Of a DNA stretch of 64,000 nucleotides, positions 1 to 14,747 are shown one piece after another. Positions within the stretch are counted from its first letter, which is position 1. The number at the start of each line of letters is the position of its first letter. The DNA is from Oharaeibacter diazotrophicus (GTDB lineage: Bacteria; Pseudomonadota; Alphaproteobacteria; Rhizobiales; Pleomorphomonadaceae), in NCBI RefSeq assembly GCF_004362745.1, contig NZ_SNXY01000006.1, positions 1,674,001-1,738,000 of the forward strand. Direction: 5' to 3'. The notes beneath the pieces are model-generated. The model ran no database searches. It was not told the origin of the DNA and saw only the letters and a program-made list of their open reading frames with translations. A program made the translations under genes and the position numbers.

Positions 1-71
1 GTGCGCACCGCCTCTGCATGGATGCGGTCGGCGGCGGCCCGGACGTCGGCGAAGCTCGGGGCGGCGGTCAT
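1..71 (-). CDS. Probable PLP-dependent threonine/serine dehydratase, 5' fragment
   Basis: Only the first 23 or so codons lie in the window; the gene runs off the left edge. The ATG at 71 follows a GAGGG ribosome-binding stretch. The start reads MTAAPSFADVR, followed by an AADRIHAEAVRT segment. That resembles the N-terminal helix of fold-type II PLP enzymes of the threonine ammonia-lyase family, where an AxxRI....RTPL motif precedes the catalytic domain. The catalytic lysine is outside the window, so the family call is an inference from a short stretch. Confidence 0.45.
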   Translation of the reverse strand, partial: MTAAPSFADVRAAADRIHAEAVR

Positions 72-147
72 GGCGGGGATTCCCTCGGGTCCGTGATTGG
101 AGCCGGATCGTGGTCGGCCCCGCCCCGCTTGGCAAGGCCGCGGGCCG

Positions 148-314
148 TGGGACCCTTCTCCCCTCGCGGGAGAAGGTGCCGGCGCCAGCCGGCGGATGAG
201 GGGGAACCACCGGCGGCGGACGATGGACTTCGGGACGGGCGACGGCCGGGAAACGCCTCGCATCCCCCTCATCCGGCCCTCCGGGCCACCTTCTCCCGCA
301 AGGGGAGAAGGACC
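148..314. repeat. Inverted pair of Rhizobiales-type intergenic palindromes
   Basis: Two copies of one element face each other in the 254-base gap between the dehydratase and the glycosyltransferase. Copy A (about 148-205) has the hairpin CTTCTCCC-ctcgc-GGGAGAAG followed by GGCGGATGAGGGGG. Copy B (about 262-314) is its inverted counterpart, starting CCCCCTCATCCGG and ending CTTCTCCCGCAAGGGGAGAAGG. Such elements are common between genes in Rhizobiales. They could fold in RNA and act as terminators or mRNA-stabilising structures. No gene was seen in the rest of the gap. Confidence 0.75.
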
Positions 315-325
315 GTTGCCCACTC

Positions 326-1363
326 TCAGGCCGGGACCTCTTCCTCCAGTTTCTCGCCGTTCGCGATCCGCACGTTGGTGAGGAACTGGCGCGCCGCGCC
401 CTCCCAGGAATAGCGCAGGGCGAAACGGCGGGCCTCGTCGCGCGAGACGTCGAGGGCACGGAGGCAGGCGGCGCGCAAGTCGTCGTCGAGGGCGCCGACC
501 GGGGCCGAACCGATGATGTCGAGCGGCCCCATCACCGGATAGGCCGCCACCGGTACGCCGCAGGCGAGCGCCTCCAGGATGACGTTGCCGAAGGTGTCGG
601 TGCGCGAGGGGAACACGAAGACGTCGGCCGAGGCGTAGGCGCGGGCGAGTTCCTCGCCGAAGCGGGCGCCGGCGAAGTGCACCTTGGGGAAGCGCCGCTC
701 CAGGCTCTCGCGCTGCGGACCGTCGCCGACCACCACCTTGGAGCCCGGCAGGTCGAGCGCCAGGAAGGCCTCGAGGTTCTTCTCCACCGAGACGCGGCCG
801 ACGTTCATGAAGATCGGCCGCGGCAGGTCGAACACGCTCTCGGTGCGCGGGCGGGGCCGGAACAGGTCGGCGTCGATGCCGCGCGACCAGCGCATCAGCG
901 TGTGGAAGCCGCGGGCGGTCAGGTCGCGCTCCAGCGTGTCGGTCGCCACCATGCAGCCGGCGCCGGCGTTGTGGAAGCGGCGGACCAGGGCGTAGAGCCA
1001 GGACGCGGGGATCGGCAGCCGCGCCGAGACGTATTCCGGGAAGCGGGTGTGGTAGCTGGTCGTGAAGGCCATGCCGTGGCGCATGCACCACTTGCGCGCC
1101 TTCAGGCCGAGCGGTCCCTCGGTGGCGATGTGGACGTAGGACGGCTGGCTCTTCTCGATCTCGCGCGCCACCGTGCGGTAGCCGGCGAGCGCGAGGCGGA
1201 TCTCCGGATAGGTCGGGCACGGCATGGTGCGGAACAGGTCGGGCGTCACCATGGCGACCGACGCACCGAGGCGCGCGAGTTCCGCGTTGGTGTTCTCGAT
1301 CGAGCGGACGACGCCGTTGACCTGCGGGTGCCAGGCGTCCGTGACGATGGTGATCCGCGTCAT
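326..1363 (-). CDS. Glycosyltransferase family 4 (GT-B fold), 345 aa
   Basis: This is a two-domain GT-B glycosyltransferase that probably transfers a sugar (often mannose in this family) to a membrane lipid or glycan at the inner membrane face. The N-terminal domain opens with a beta strand and a DAWHPQVNGVVRS loop (residues 9-21). The C-terminal domain carries the nucleotide-sugar site with TDTFGNVILEALACG, the usual E-x7-E region. The ATG at 1363 was chosen because it overlaps the upstream phosphoesterase stop by 4 bases (ATGA), so the two are probably translated together. A longer reading frame upstream belongs to the phosphoesterase DNA read in another frame. The acceptor is unknown. Confidence 0.85.
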   Translation of the reverse strand: MTRITIVTDAWHPQVNGVVRSIENTNAELARLGASVAMVTPDLFRTMPCPTYPEIRLALAGYRTVAREIEKSQPSYVHIATEGPLGLKARKWCMRHGMAFTTSYHTRFPEYVSARLPIPASWLYALVRRFHNAGAGCMVATDTLERDLTARGFHTLMRWSRGIDADLFRPRPRTESVFDLPRPIFMNVGRVSVEKNLEAFLALDLPGSKVVVGDGPQRESLERRFPKVHFAGARFGEELARAYASADVFVFPSRTDTFGNVILEALACGVPVAAYPVMGPLDIIGSAPVGALDDDLRAACLRALDVSRDEARRFALRYSWEGAARQFLTNVRIANGEKLEEEVPA

Positions 1364-2172
1364 TCGGCGGCGGCCCGCGGTGCGGCGAGGGCCGGCAGGC
1401 CGGCGCGCTCCTCGGCGAGGCGCGTCCAGCGGATGATTTCGAGGCGGCCGTCGTGGTGCTCGGCGACCGCGGTGCAGCTCTCCACCCAGTCGCCGGTGTT
1501 GACGTAGGCGATGCCGTCGATCTCGCGCAGCGCGGCGTGGTGGATGTGTCCGCAGACGACGCCGTCGGCGCCCTGCCGCCGCGCCTCGCCGGACAGCGCC
1601 TGCTCGAAGGCGCCGATGAAGTTCACCGCGTTCTTCACCTTCAGCTTGGCCCAGGCCGACAGCGACCAGTAGGGAAAGCCGAGGAAGCGGCGGGCCTTGT
1701 TGACGGCGGTGTTGACGTTGAGCGCCGCGACGTAGGCCCAGTCGCCGAGATGGGCCAGCCACTTGGCGTGGCGCACCACCACGTCGAACTGGTCGCCGTG
1801 GATGATCAGCAGGCGCCGGCCGTCGGCGGTCTCGTGGATGCAGGTGTCGACCACGTCGACGCCGCCGAAATGGGTGCCGAGATAGCCGCGCAGGAACTCG
1901 TCGTGGTTGCCCGGCAGATAGACGATCCGCGCCCCCTTGCGGCCCTTGCGCAGCAGCTTCTGGACCACGTCGTTGTGGGCCTGGCTCCAGTACCACGACC
2001 GCCGGAGCCGCCAGCCGTCGACGATGTCGCCGACGAGGTAGATCGTCTCGGCGTCGTTGAAGCGCATGAAGTCGAGCAGCAGTTCCGCCTGGCAGCCGCG
2101 GGTGCCGAGATGGATGTCCGACAGGAACAGCGTTCGATAGTGCCGATGTTCGGCGGAGACGTCGTCGGTCAT
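1360..2172 (-). CDS. LpxH-like calcineurin-fold phosphoesterase (UDP-2,3-diacylglucosamine diphosphatase family), 270 aa
   Basis: This is a metallophosphoesterase with all five metal-site blocks in order: LSDIHLG (about residues 18-24), GDIVDGW, GNHDEF, HGDQFD and CGHIHHA. The family is usually named UDP-2,3-diacylglucosamine diphosphatase after LpxH, which acts in lipid A synthesis. Many alphaproteobacteria use the unrelated LpxI for that step, so this enzyme may hydrolyse another phosphate or diphosphate. Its coupling to a glycosyltransferase supports a role in envelope glycolipid synthesis. The ATG at 2172 has a GGTGAAG sequence just upstream; an ATG at 2202 would add ten residues. Confidence 0.8.
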   Translation of the reverse strand: MTDDVSAEHRHYRTLFLSDIHLGTRGCQAELLLDFMRFNDAETIYLVGDIVDGWRLRRSWYWSQAHNDVVQKLLRKGRKGARIVYLPGNHDEFLRGYLGTHFGGVDVVDTCIHETADGRRLLIIHGDQFDVVVRHAKWLAHLGDWAYVAALNVNTAVNKARRFLGFPYWSLSAWAKLKVKNAVNFIGAFEQALSGEARRQGADGVVCGHIHHAALREIDGIAYVNTGDWVESCTAVAEHHDGRLEIIRWTRLAEERAGLPALAAPRAAAE

Positions 2173-2385
2173 CTTCACCAACCGCTGCGGCCGGGCCGCC
2201 ATCTGGGGATCGATTTGCGCGGCACCGTGTCCGAGTCCGGTCTCAGTTTTGTGACGTGCCGTCCCGGCCGCGGCGGATTTCCCTGCGGAATCCGGATGCC
2301 GCGGGGGGTCGTCGCCGCGCCGCGGCACTAGCCACTAAGCCTTTAGGCCAATATGATCCGCGCGCCCGTGAACCGGAGACACCTG

Positions 2386-4023
<1,638 letters not shown>

Positions 4024-4037
4024 AACTGCGGATCGAT

Positions 4038-4059
4038 TTATTTCGGAATTCAAAAATAA
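4038..4059. promoter_or_regulatory. AT-rich inverted repeat between pgi and zwf
   Basis: In otherwise GC-rich DNA the pgi-zwf gap contains a short AT island with 6-base inverted arms (TTATTT and AAATAA) around a GAATTC core. The position, about 105 bases before the zwf start, suits an operator or promoter for the Entner-Doudoroff genes. Nothing in the sequence says which protein would bind it. Confidence 0.3.
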
Positions 4060-4164
4060 CCGTGCGAGCACGGGTTCGACGGTTCGCCCCCGGGCGGGCC
4101 ACGGGGTGGGTCGCGCCGACGGCCGCGGGGATCGCGGGTCCACGGCACTGAACGGGAACGAGAG

Positions 4165-5643
4165 ATGACCAGCCGCATCATCGTGGTGGATCCCTTCGAC
4201 TACGTCGTCTTCGGCGGCACGGGCGACCTGGCGCGGCGCAAGCTGCTGCCGGCGCTCTACCATCGCGAGCTCGACGGCCAGCTGCCGGACGAGGCGCGCA
4301 TCATCGGCGTGTCGCGCCGCGACAAGGCCGACGCCGAATACCGCGACGACGTCCGCGCCGCCCTGACCAGCTACGTCAGGGCCGACGAACTCGACCCGGC
4401 GGTCATGGAGAAGTTCCTCGCCCGCCTCTACTACGTCGCCGCCGACGCGACCTCGTCTGACGGTTGGACGACGCTCGCCGCCACCCTCGACGAGGGTCGG
4501 CACCGGGTGCGCGCCTTCTACCTCGCCACCGGCCCCGACCTGTTCGGCCCGATCTCCGAGCGCATCAAGGAATTCGGCCTGATCACCGACAGGACGCGCG
4601 TGGTCGTCGAGAAGCCGCTCGGCAAGGACCTCGCGTCGGCCAGGGCGATCAACGACGAGATCGGCAAGATCTTTCACGAGGACCAGATCTACCGCATCGA
4701 CCATTATCTCGGTAAGGAGACGGTGCAGAACCTGATGGCGCTGCGCTTCGCCAACGCCCTGTTCGAGCCGCTCTGGAACTCCGCCCACGTCGACCATGTC
4801 CAGATCACCGTCGCCGAGACGGTCGGCGTCGAGGGCCGCGGCGACTACTACGACCATTCCGGCGCCCTGCGCGACATGGTGCAGAACCACATCCTGCAGC
4901 TGCTCTGCCTCGTCGCCATGGAGCCGCCGGCCAACCTCGAGGCCGGCGCCGTGCGCGGCGAGAAGCTCAAGGTGTTGAAGGCGCTGAAGCCGATCACCGC
5001 CCGCAACGCCGACACCGCCACCGTGCGCGGCCAATATCGCGCCGGCGCCTCGCCGACCGGTGCCGTCCCCGGCTACCTCTCGGAGATCACCGATGGCGAG
5101 AGCCGCACCGAGACCTTCGTGGCGCTGAAGGTGGAGGTCGAGAACTGGCGCTGGGCCGGCGTGCCCTTCTATCTCCGCACCGGCAAGCGCCTCGCCAAGC
5201 GCATGTCGGAGGTGGTGGTGCGCTTCAAGCCGGTGCCGCACTCGATCTTCGACGACGCCGCCGGCGCTCTCGCGGCCAACGAACTCGTCATCCGCCTGCA
5301 GCCCGACGAGGGCGTCAAGCTGCAGCTGATGATCAAGGATCCCGGCCCCGGCGGCATGCGCCTCACCCGCGTGCCGCTCGACATGAGCTTCGCCGACGCG
5401 TTCAAGGTCCGCAATCCCGACGCCTACGAGCGCCTGCTGCTCGACGTCGTGCGCGGCAACGCCACGCTGTTCATGCACCGCGACGAGGTCGAGGCGGCGT
5501 GGACCTGGATCGACCCGATCCTCGAGGCCTGGGGCGAGAGCCGCGACACCCCGCGCGGCTACACCGCCGGCACCTGGGGCCCGTCGGCCGCCATCGCCCT
5601 GATCGAGCGCGACGGTCGCACCTGGCACGAGGACACGTTCTGA
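4165..5643 (+). CDS. zwf: Glucose-6-phosphate 1-dehydrogenase, 492 aa
   Basis: It oxidises glucose 6-phosphate to 6-phosphogluconolactone with NAD(P)+, the entry step to the Entner-Doudoroff and oxidative pentose phosphate routes. The Rossmann nucleotide loop GGTGDLARRKL sits near residues 13-23, and the catalytic signature RIDHYLGKE is at residues 177-185, including the active-site histidine and lysine. The length is standard. A GAACGAGAG stretch precedes the ATG. It is the first of three closely spaced genes, zwf-pgl-edd, which carry out consecutive reactions. Confidence 0.97.
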   Translation: MTSRIIVVDPFDYVVFGGTGDLARRKLLPALYHRELDGQLPDEARIIGVSRRDKADAEYRDDVRAALTSYVRADELDPAVMEKFLARLYYVAADATSSDGWTTLAATLDEGRHRVRAFYLATGPDLFGPISERIKEFGLITDRTRVVVEKPLGKDLASARAINDEIGKIFHEDQIYRIDHYLGKETVQNLMALRFANALFEPLWNSAHVDHVQITVAETVGVEGRGDYYDHSGALRDMVQNHILQLLCLVAMEPPANLEAGAVRGEKLKVLKALKPITARNADTATVRGQYRAGASPTGAVPGYLSEITDGESRTETFVALKVEVENWRWAGVPFYLRTGKRLAKRMSEVVVRFKPVPHSIFDDAAGALAANELVIRLQPDEGVKLQLMIKDPGPGGMRLTRVPLDMSFADAFKVRNPDAYERLLLDVVRGNATLFMHRDEVEAAWTWIDPILEAWGESRDTPRGYTAGTWGPSAAIALIERDGRTWHEDTF

Positions 5644-5708
5644 CGATGGCGACGCCGGCGCCCGCCCCTTCAGGGGCGGACCCGGCCGACACGGGAAGGA
5701 CTCGAGGC

Positions 5709-6398
5709 ATGGAACTCAGGAGCTTCACCGGCCGCGACGACCTGGCGAGCGCGCTCGCCCGCTTCGTGGCGGACGCGCTCGAGCACCGCATCCGCCGCGA
5801 CGGCAAGGCCGCCCTAGCCGTCTCCGGCGGGCGCACGCCGACGCGCTTCTTCGAGGCGCTCGCCGGCGAGCGGTTGCCGTGGTCCGACGTCGTCGTCACC
5901 CTGGTCGACGAGCGCTGGGTCGACGAGGACTCGCCGCGCTCCAACGCCGCCCTGGTGCGCCGCCACCTCTTGCACGGCCCCGCCGGCGCCGCCGAGTTCG
6001 TGCCGCTGTGGCGGCCGGTACCGACGCCCGAGGACGGCCTTGCCGCCGTCTCCGCCGCGATCGCCGACCTGCCGCATCCCTTCGCCGCCGTGGTGCTCGG
6101 CATGGGCGACGACGGCCACACCGCCTCGTTCTTTCCCGGCGGCGACCGCCTCGCCGAGGCGCTCGACCCCGCCGGCACCGCCCCGGTTCTGCCGATGCGC
6201 GCCCCCGGCGCCGGCGAGCCGCGCATCACGCTGACGCTGCCGCTGCTGCTCGCCGCCGACCGGGTCGCGATCCATGTGGAGGGCGACGGCAAGATGGCCG
6301 TGCTCGACGCCGCCCGCGCCGGCGACGACGTCGCCGAGATGCCGGTCCGCGCCGTGCTGCGGGCCGCGCATCCCCCCGCCGTGTTCTGGTGCGGCTGA
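5709..6398 (+). CDS. pgl: 6-phosphogluconolactonase, 229 aa
   Basis: It hydrolyses 6-phosphogluconolactone to 6-phosphogluconate between the Zwf and Edd steps. Family motifs visible are VSGGRTP, the [18 protein letters not shown] block and [14 protein letters not shown], which together form the NagB/DevB-type active site. The ATG at 5709 is chosen because GGAAGGA lies a few bases upstream. An in-frame ATG at 5646, three bases after the zwf stop, would add 21 residues rich in Ala and Pro that do not resemble the family. It lies 65 bases after zwf and 52 before edd. Confidence 0.93.
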   Translation: MELRSFTGRDDLASALARFVADALEHRIRRDGKAALAVSGGRTPTRFFEALAGERLPWSDVVVTLVDERWVDEDSPRSNAALVRRHLLHGPAGAAEFVPLWRPVPTPEDGLAAVSAAIADLPHPFAAVVLGMGDDGHTASFFPGGDRLAEALDPAGTAPVLPMRAPGAGEPRITLTLPLLLAADRVAIHVEGDGKMAVLDAARAGDDVAEMPVRAVLRAAHPPAVFWCG

Positions 6399-6450
6399 CC
6401 ATCCTTTCGCCGGCCGCGGGGCGCCGCGGCGTTTCTCCGAGGAGACCGAC

Positions 6451-8265
<1,815 letters not shown>

Positions 8266-8317
8266 GCGCCCTTCCGGTGGCGGCGATCCCGGGATAGCAT
8301 CCGATCCGAGGGGCTGC

Positions 8318-8337
8318 GGCCGGCCGAACGGCCGGCC
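8318..8337 (+). terminator. GC hairpin after edd
   Basis: A perfect GGCCGGCC-gaac-GGCCGGCC hairpin lies 52 bases after the edd stop and just before the next gene. It lacks a clear U-tract, so it may be a weak terminator or an mRNA 3'-end structure. Confidence 0.4.
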
Positions 8338-8358
8338 CGTTCGGACGGGGGCGCCACC

Positions 8359-9393
8359 ATGAAGACCGCCGACTGGCTCAAGGCCCCGCTCTGGCTGTGG
8401 GGCCTCGCCGGCACGTCCAAGTCGTTCCGGGCCAATCCGCTGATCGGCGATCCCGGCCTCAACGCCCGCGGCCTGCACCGCGAGCGCGTGGCGCTCGCCT
8501 GGCGCATGGCCGAGCGGCGCCGCGCCGCGATCGCCTCCCGCGTCGCGCCCGAGCACCGCCGCCAGTTCGACGAGAACGGCTTCGTCGTCGTCGAGAACTA
8601 CCTGCCCGACGACGTCTTCGCCCGCATGGTGGCGAGCCTGCGCACCACCGCCCTGCCCGCCCGCGAGATGCGCCAGGGCGAGACGGTGACGCGGATGATC
8701 CCGCTCGGGCCCTCCGTGCTCGCCCGCCTGCCCGAGGTGCGCGGCGTCGTCCGCGACCGTGAGATCGGCGCCGCCATCCGCTACGCCGCCTCGACCGCCG
8801 GCCCGCCGGTCTGGTTCGTGCAGACCGTGATCGCCGAGCCCGGCCGCGGCCGGCCCGACCCGCAGTGCGACGTCCACGCCGACACCTTCCACCCCACCGC
8901 CAAGATGTGGCTGTTCCTGCAGGACGTCGGCCCCGACGACGGCCCGTTCCGCTACGTCCCCGGCTCGCACCGGCTGACGCCGGCCCGGCTCGACTGGGAA
9001 TACCGCACCAGCCTGACCGCGCGCGACGATCCACGGCTCCACCACGCCCACGGTTCCTTCCGCGTCCGCCCCGACGAACTCGCCGCCATGGGCTTTCCCG
9101 AACCGCGGGTGATGACCGTGCGCGCCAACACGCTCGTCATCGCCGACACCTTCGGCTTCCACGCCCGCACGCCGAGCCCGAAGCCGACGCTCCGGATGGA
9201 GCTGCACGCCTATCTCAGGCTCGCGCCCTTCTCGCCCTTCGCATGGCCGGGCGTGCGCGCCCTGCCCGGTGTTTCCGCCCGCCAGCTCGACCTCTATCTC
9301 GGCTGGACCGACGCACAGGCGCGGCTGACAGGCCGCGGCCGGGTCTGGAAGCCGGTCGGCGAGGTCACGGCGGATTCGCCCGCGCATCTCTGA
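8359..9393 (+). CDS. Phytanoyl-CoA dioxygenase (PhyH) family protein, 344 aa
   Basis: This is a member of the Fe(II)/2-oxoglutarate-dependent oxygenases of the PhyH type. The metal-binding H-x-D (VHADTF, His173 and Asp175) and the distal histidine (GFHART, His268) are both present. The usual [10 protein letters not shown] segment lies between them and an arginine for 2-oxoglutarate follows (TLRMELH). The substrate cannot be read from the sequence; family members hydroxylate lipids, ectoine or small secondary metabolites. It stands alone after the edd operon. A multi-hairpin repeat begins within about 10 bases of its stop codon. Confidence 0.85.
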   Translation: MKTADWLKAPLWLWGLAGTSKSFRANPLIGDPGLNARGLHRERVALAWRMAERRRAAIASRVAPEHRRQFDENGFVVVENYLPDDVFARMVASLRTTALPAREMRQGETVTRMIPLGPSVLARLPEVRGVVRDREIGAAIRYAASTAGPPVWFVQTVIAEPGRGRPDPQCDVHADTFHPTAKMWLFLQDVGPDDGPFRYVPGSHRLTPARLDWEYRTSLTARDDPRLHHAHGSFRVRPDELAAMGFPEPRVMTVRANTLVIADTFGFHARTPSPKPTLRMELHAYLRLAPFSPFAWPGVRALPGVSARQLDLYLGWTDAQARLTGRGRVWKPVGEVTADSPAHL

Positions 9394-9401
9394 TGCCGAG
9401 T

Positions 9402-9540
9402 TCGCGAAGCTTCGACCCGTGGTCGGAGCTTCGCGGGCGAGAAGCGCCCGACCGGGCGCCGGCCGAGAGGCCGAGACCTCGTAAGGTCCCGGCCAGTCGG
9501 AACTTTGCGAGACGGGTACGAGCGTCGGCGAAGGCCGGAG
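9402..9540 (+). repeat. Multi-hairpin dispersed element, copy 1
   Basis: This element of about 140 bases starts just after the PhyH stop. It contains a CGACCCGTGGTCG hairpin flanked by AAGCTT and GGAGCTT, then GCGCCCGACCGGGCGCC, then GACCTCGTAAGGTC. The same order of hairpins, with about three quarters of bases shared by eye, occurs reverse-complemented at 18546-18693. The rest of this 266-base gap (to 9659) shows no gene. Confidence 0.7.
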
Positions 9541-9659
9541 CGGTCGCGGTGGAACGTCGGACGCGACGGCGGGGGTGGCAGGGCGGCTCGCATCTTCTAT
9601 AGTGCGCGGCGAACGCACCTTTCGTTCCATCCCCCCGCCCCCTCCCCGAAGGTCCCGAC

Positions 9660-11963
<2,304 letters not shown>

Positions 11964-11986
11964 CCGCCCGACGCGAGACGAGAAAA

Positions 11987-12014
11987 GGCCCCGGGGACGA
12001 GCGTCCCCGGGGCC
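11987..12014. terminator. Bidirectional terminator between coxL-like and fadL-like genes
   Basis: A 12-bp perfect stem (GGCCCCGGGGAC and its complement) with a 4-base loop sits between two convergent genes. Read on the minus strand it is followed by TTTTCTCG, a usable U-tract for the porin gene. On the plus strand the tail TCTTCC is weaker. Confidence 0.85.
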
Positions 12015-12043
12015 TCTTCCATTTCCACCGTACGGTGTGCGCC

Positions 12044-13282
12044 TCAGCTGCCGAAGCTGTAGCGCAGCGAGACTGCGAAGATGTCGATGTCGCTCTCGGC
12101 GGTGCCGCCGTAGTAGTTGGTGCCGAGCGAGGTGTTGACGTCGATCTTGCCGTCCTCGACGAAGAGGTGCGAGTAGGACGCGTCCAGGGAGAGATTCTCG
12201 CTGACCTTGTAGGTCGCGCCGATCGAGGCCCAGAAACGGTCGTTGTCGGGCAGGCGCATCGAGCGGTGCTCGTCCTCCACCGGGGAGAGTTCGAAGGCGC
12301 CACCGGCGCGCAGGGTCAGCTGATCGTTCCAGGCGTACTCGCCGCCGAGCGAGAAGAACCAGCCGTCCTTGTACTCGAAGGTCAGGGCGGTCGGCGTCGG
12401 CGCGCCCTTGACCGGGATGGTGCCGAGCCGGCTCCAGTTGGTCCACTCGACGCCGCCGAGCAGGGTGAAGTCGTCGGTGATCTTCTGGCGGATGCCGAGG
12501 GTGACCGTCTCCGGCAGCTCGACGTCCGCGCCGATGGCGAACTCGAGCGGCGTCGGCGTCAGGCCGCGCACCGTGATGTCGCCGTCGAGGGCGTGCGAGA
12601 TCGAGGAGCGGAAGCCGAGGCCGATCTCGGTGCCGTCGAACGGCTTGTAGGTCAGGCCGGCGGTGAAGCCGAAGCCGACGTCGTCGCCCGAGAGGTCGAC
12701 GCTGGCCGAGCCGAGCGGGGCGGCGGCGCGCTCGAGGTCGACCTTGAAGTACTGCACCGACACGCCGACGCCGAGGCTGAGCTGGTCGTTGACCTTGTAG
12801 CCGACCGTCGGCGTCACGTTGGCGGAGAACACCTTGGCGCGCAGGTGGTCGGCCTGACCCACCCACGGCGCCTCCGAGTGCGTCGACAGGCCGTAGGGCG
12901 CGTTGACGGAGACGCCGAGGTAGAGGCTGTCGTTGACCTGATAGGCGGTGTAGCTGGACGGCACGTAGGCGTCGATGCCGACGTCGCCGCCGTTGCCGAG
13001 CAGGCCGGCGTAGGGCGTCTGGGTCGGGTCGACCGACAGCTCCGAGCGCGGCAGGATGAAGGTGTGGTGGCTCTCCATCGTCAGCCCGTGGGCATTGGTC
13101 ACCGCCGCCGGGTTCCAGAACATCGCCGAGATCGAATCGCCCGGCGCCGCGGCGCCCGCGAAGCTCGAGCCCTGCGCATAGGCCGACTGTTCGCGCAGCG
13201 CGAAGGCGCCCGCGAAGGCCGACCCCGTCGAGGCCGCCACCGCGACCGCCGCAATGCCCGACATCAGGACCTTGGCAGACAT
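12044..13282 (-). CDS. OMPP1/FadL/TodX family outer-membrane transporter, 412 aa
   Basis: This outer-membrane beta-barrel probably lets hydrophobic compounds such as long-chain fatty acids or aromatics cross the outer membrane. A signal peptide (about residues 1-22, ending GSAFA) precedes the hallmark GAFALREQSAYAQG N-terminus of mature FadL proteins and an NPAAVT segment. The barrel strands alternate hydrophobic and polar residues, and the last residue group ends in FGS. The ATG at 13282 was chosen over an upstream TTG because GAGGG lies at a good distance. It is preceded by a palindromic operator candidate at 13475. Confidence 0.9.
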   Translation of the reverse strand: MSAKVLMSGIAAVAVAASTGSAFAGAFALREQSAYAQGSSFAGAAAPGDSISAMFWNPAAVTNAHGLTMESHHTFILPRSELSVDPTQTPYAGLLGNGGDVGIDAYVPSSYTAYQVNDSLYLGVSVNAPYGLSTHSEAPWVGQADHLRAKVFSANVTPTVGYKVNDQLSLGVGVSVQYFKVDLERAAAPLGSASVDLSGDDVGFGFTAGLTYKPFDGTEIGLGFRSSISHALDGDITVRGLTPTPLEFAIGADVELPETVTLGIRQKITDDFTLLGGVEWTNWSRLGTIPVKGAPTPTALTFEYKDGWFFSLGGEYAWNDQLTLRAGGAFELSPVEDEHRSMRLPDNDRFWASIGATYKVSENLSLDASYSHLFVEDGKIDVNTSLGTNYYGGTAESDIDIFAVSLRYSFGS

Positions 13283-13474
13283 TTCCAACCCTCGCGTTCT
13301 TGTTCTCTCGACGGCCGGATCATGTCCGAACCGTGGCTCGTGTGACCGAGTGTGCTGAGGGTTTACGTGAACGGCAACAGGCGATTTTTGCCGCGCCGCA
13401 GCACTCCCCTAGCGGCAACCGGGGTCCCGGACGCGGCCCGGACAGGGCTTTGGAAGCCCTGAAATACCAATCGC

Positions 13475-13488
13475 TTCAAACGATTGAA
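13475..13488. promoter_or_regulatory. Palindromic operator candidate upstream of fadL-like gene
   Basis: TTCAA-ACGA-TTGAA is a 14-base palindrome, overlapped by a second inverted repeat CAATCG-n6-CGATTG (13469-13486). It lies about 190 bases before the porin start in the 295-base gap after thiD. The gap also holds an AGGGCTT-tgg-AAGCCCT hairpin (13444-13460) that could end thiD transcription. The binding protein is unknown. Confidence 0.35.
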
Positions 13489-13577
13489 CTCACGGGTGAC
13501 GTCCACCCCGGGCGGCTCCGGCCGGCCGCGCGTGGCGCAGGGTCGGCCGGCGTTTCCCACACGTTGTTGCAGGCACG

Positions 13578-14399
13578 TCACAGCGACGTCGCGTCAACCC
13601 GGCCCCACAGGGCGTGGAAGTGGTGGACCGGCCCGCGGCCGCGTCCGATCCAGAGCGAATCCGCCGCCACGATCGCCGCTGTGACGTAGCGCTTGCCGGC
13701 GGCGACGGCGTCGGAAAGGGCGAGGCCGCGGGCGAGACCGGCCGCGATCGCCGACGACAGCGTGCAGCCGGTGCCGTGGGTGTTGTCGGTGGCGTGGCGC
13801 GGCGCCGACAGCCACAGCGGCCCCTCGGCGGAGAACAGCAGGTCGATGCTCTCGGCACCGCCACCGTGGCCGCCCTTGACCAGGACGGCCCCGGGACCCA
13901 GCGCCAGCAGTTCCTCGGCGGCGGCCAGCATCGACGCGCGGTCGTCGCCGACCGGTCGGCCGACGAGGCGGGCGGTCTCGGGCAGGTTGGGCGTCACGAG
14001 CGCGGCGCGCGGGAACAGTGCGGCCTTCAGCGTCTCCACCGCCTCCTCGCGCAGCAGCGGGTCGCCGCTCGCGGCCACCATCACCGGGTCGAGCACCACC
14101 GGACCGTGGCCCCAGGCATCGAGCCCGGCGGCGACCGCCTCGGTGACGGCGGGGTTGGCGAGCATGCCGATCTTCACCGCGTCGACGACGAGGTCGGAGA
14201 ACACCGCGTCCATCTCGGCGCGCACGAAGTCGGCGGGCACCTCGTGGATCGCCGAGACGCCGAGGGTGTTCTGCGCCGTCAGCGCCGTCACCACGCTGGC
14301 GCCGTAGACGCCGAGCGCGGAGAAGGTCTTGAGGTCGGCCTGGATGCCGGCGCCGCCGCCCGAATCCGAGCCGGCGATGGTGAGCGCGATCGCGGTCAT
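13578..14399 (-). CDS. thiD: Hydroxymethylpyrimidine/phosphomethylpyrimidine kinase, 273 aa
   Basis: It phosphorylates hydroxymethylpyrimidine twice to give HMP-PP for thiamine synthesis. The ribokinase-fold N-terminus carries [16 protein letters not shown] (about residues 10-25), which binds the pyrimidine and Mg-ATP. The C-terminal [19 protein letters not shown] anion hole with the catalytic Asp/Cys region is intact. The ATG at 14399 is preceded by a purine-rich GAGAGGGGAGAGGA stretch. The usual ThiD length and complete motifs argue for a working enzyme. It sits near but not in the riboswitch-controlled thi operon. Confidence 0.95.
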   Translation of the reverse strand: MTAIALTIAGSDSGGGAGIQADLKTFSALGVYGASVVTALTAQNTLGVSAIHEVPADFVRAEMDAVFSDLVVDAVKIGMLANPAVTEAVAAGLDAWGHGPVVLDPVMVAASGDPLLREEAVETLKAALFPRAALVTPNLPETARLVGRPVGDDRASMLAAAEELLALGPGAVLVKGGHGGGAESIDLLFSAEGPLWLSAPRHATDNTHGTGCTLSSAIAAGLARGLALSDAVAAGKRYVTAAIVAADSLWIGRGRGPVHHFHALWGRVDATSL

Positions 14400-14510
14400 G
14401 TCCTCTCCCCTCTCCTCCACGGCCTCCCGCCGGCCCGGCCGGCCTTGCGCCGCCGGATCTCTTCTGGTGCACTGCGCGCCGATCGAACCCGACCCCGCGC
14501 GAGGCGCCCG

Positions 14511-14747
14511 ATGAAGCCGTTCTTCGTTCTCGTCAAATGCCAGCTCGGCAAGGCCTACGAGGTCGCCTCCGCCCTCGCCGAGGCCGAAATCGCCTCGGAG
14601 ATCTACTCGACCGCCGGCGACTACGACCTCCTGACCAAGTTCTACGTCGACGCCGACACCGACATCGGCCACTTCGTCAACGAGAAGGTCCATTCGGTGC
14701 CGGGCATCCTCGACACCAAGACCATCATCACCTTCAAGGCGTTCTGA
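14511..14747 (+). CDS. Stand-alone Lrp/AsnC ligand-binding (RAM) domain protein, 78 aa
   Basis: This small protein corresponds to just the C-terminal amino-acid-sensing domain of Lrp/AsnC regulators, with no DNA-binding helix-turn-helix. It has the alpha-beta pattern [18 protein letters not shown], then a [12 protein letters not shown] strand typical of the domain, and ends [13 protein letters not shown]. Such single-domain proteins oligomerise and may bind amino acids or partner with full-length Lrp proteins. It is transcribed divergently from thiD, and its stop codon directly abuts the thiE stop codon. Its function is unknown. Confidence 0.85.
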   Translation: MKPFFVLVKCQLGKAYEVASALAEAEIASEIYSTAGDYDLLTKFYVDADTDIGHFVNEKVHSVPGILDTKTIITFKAF

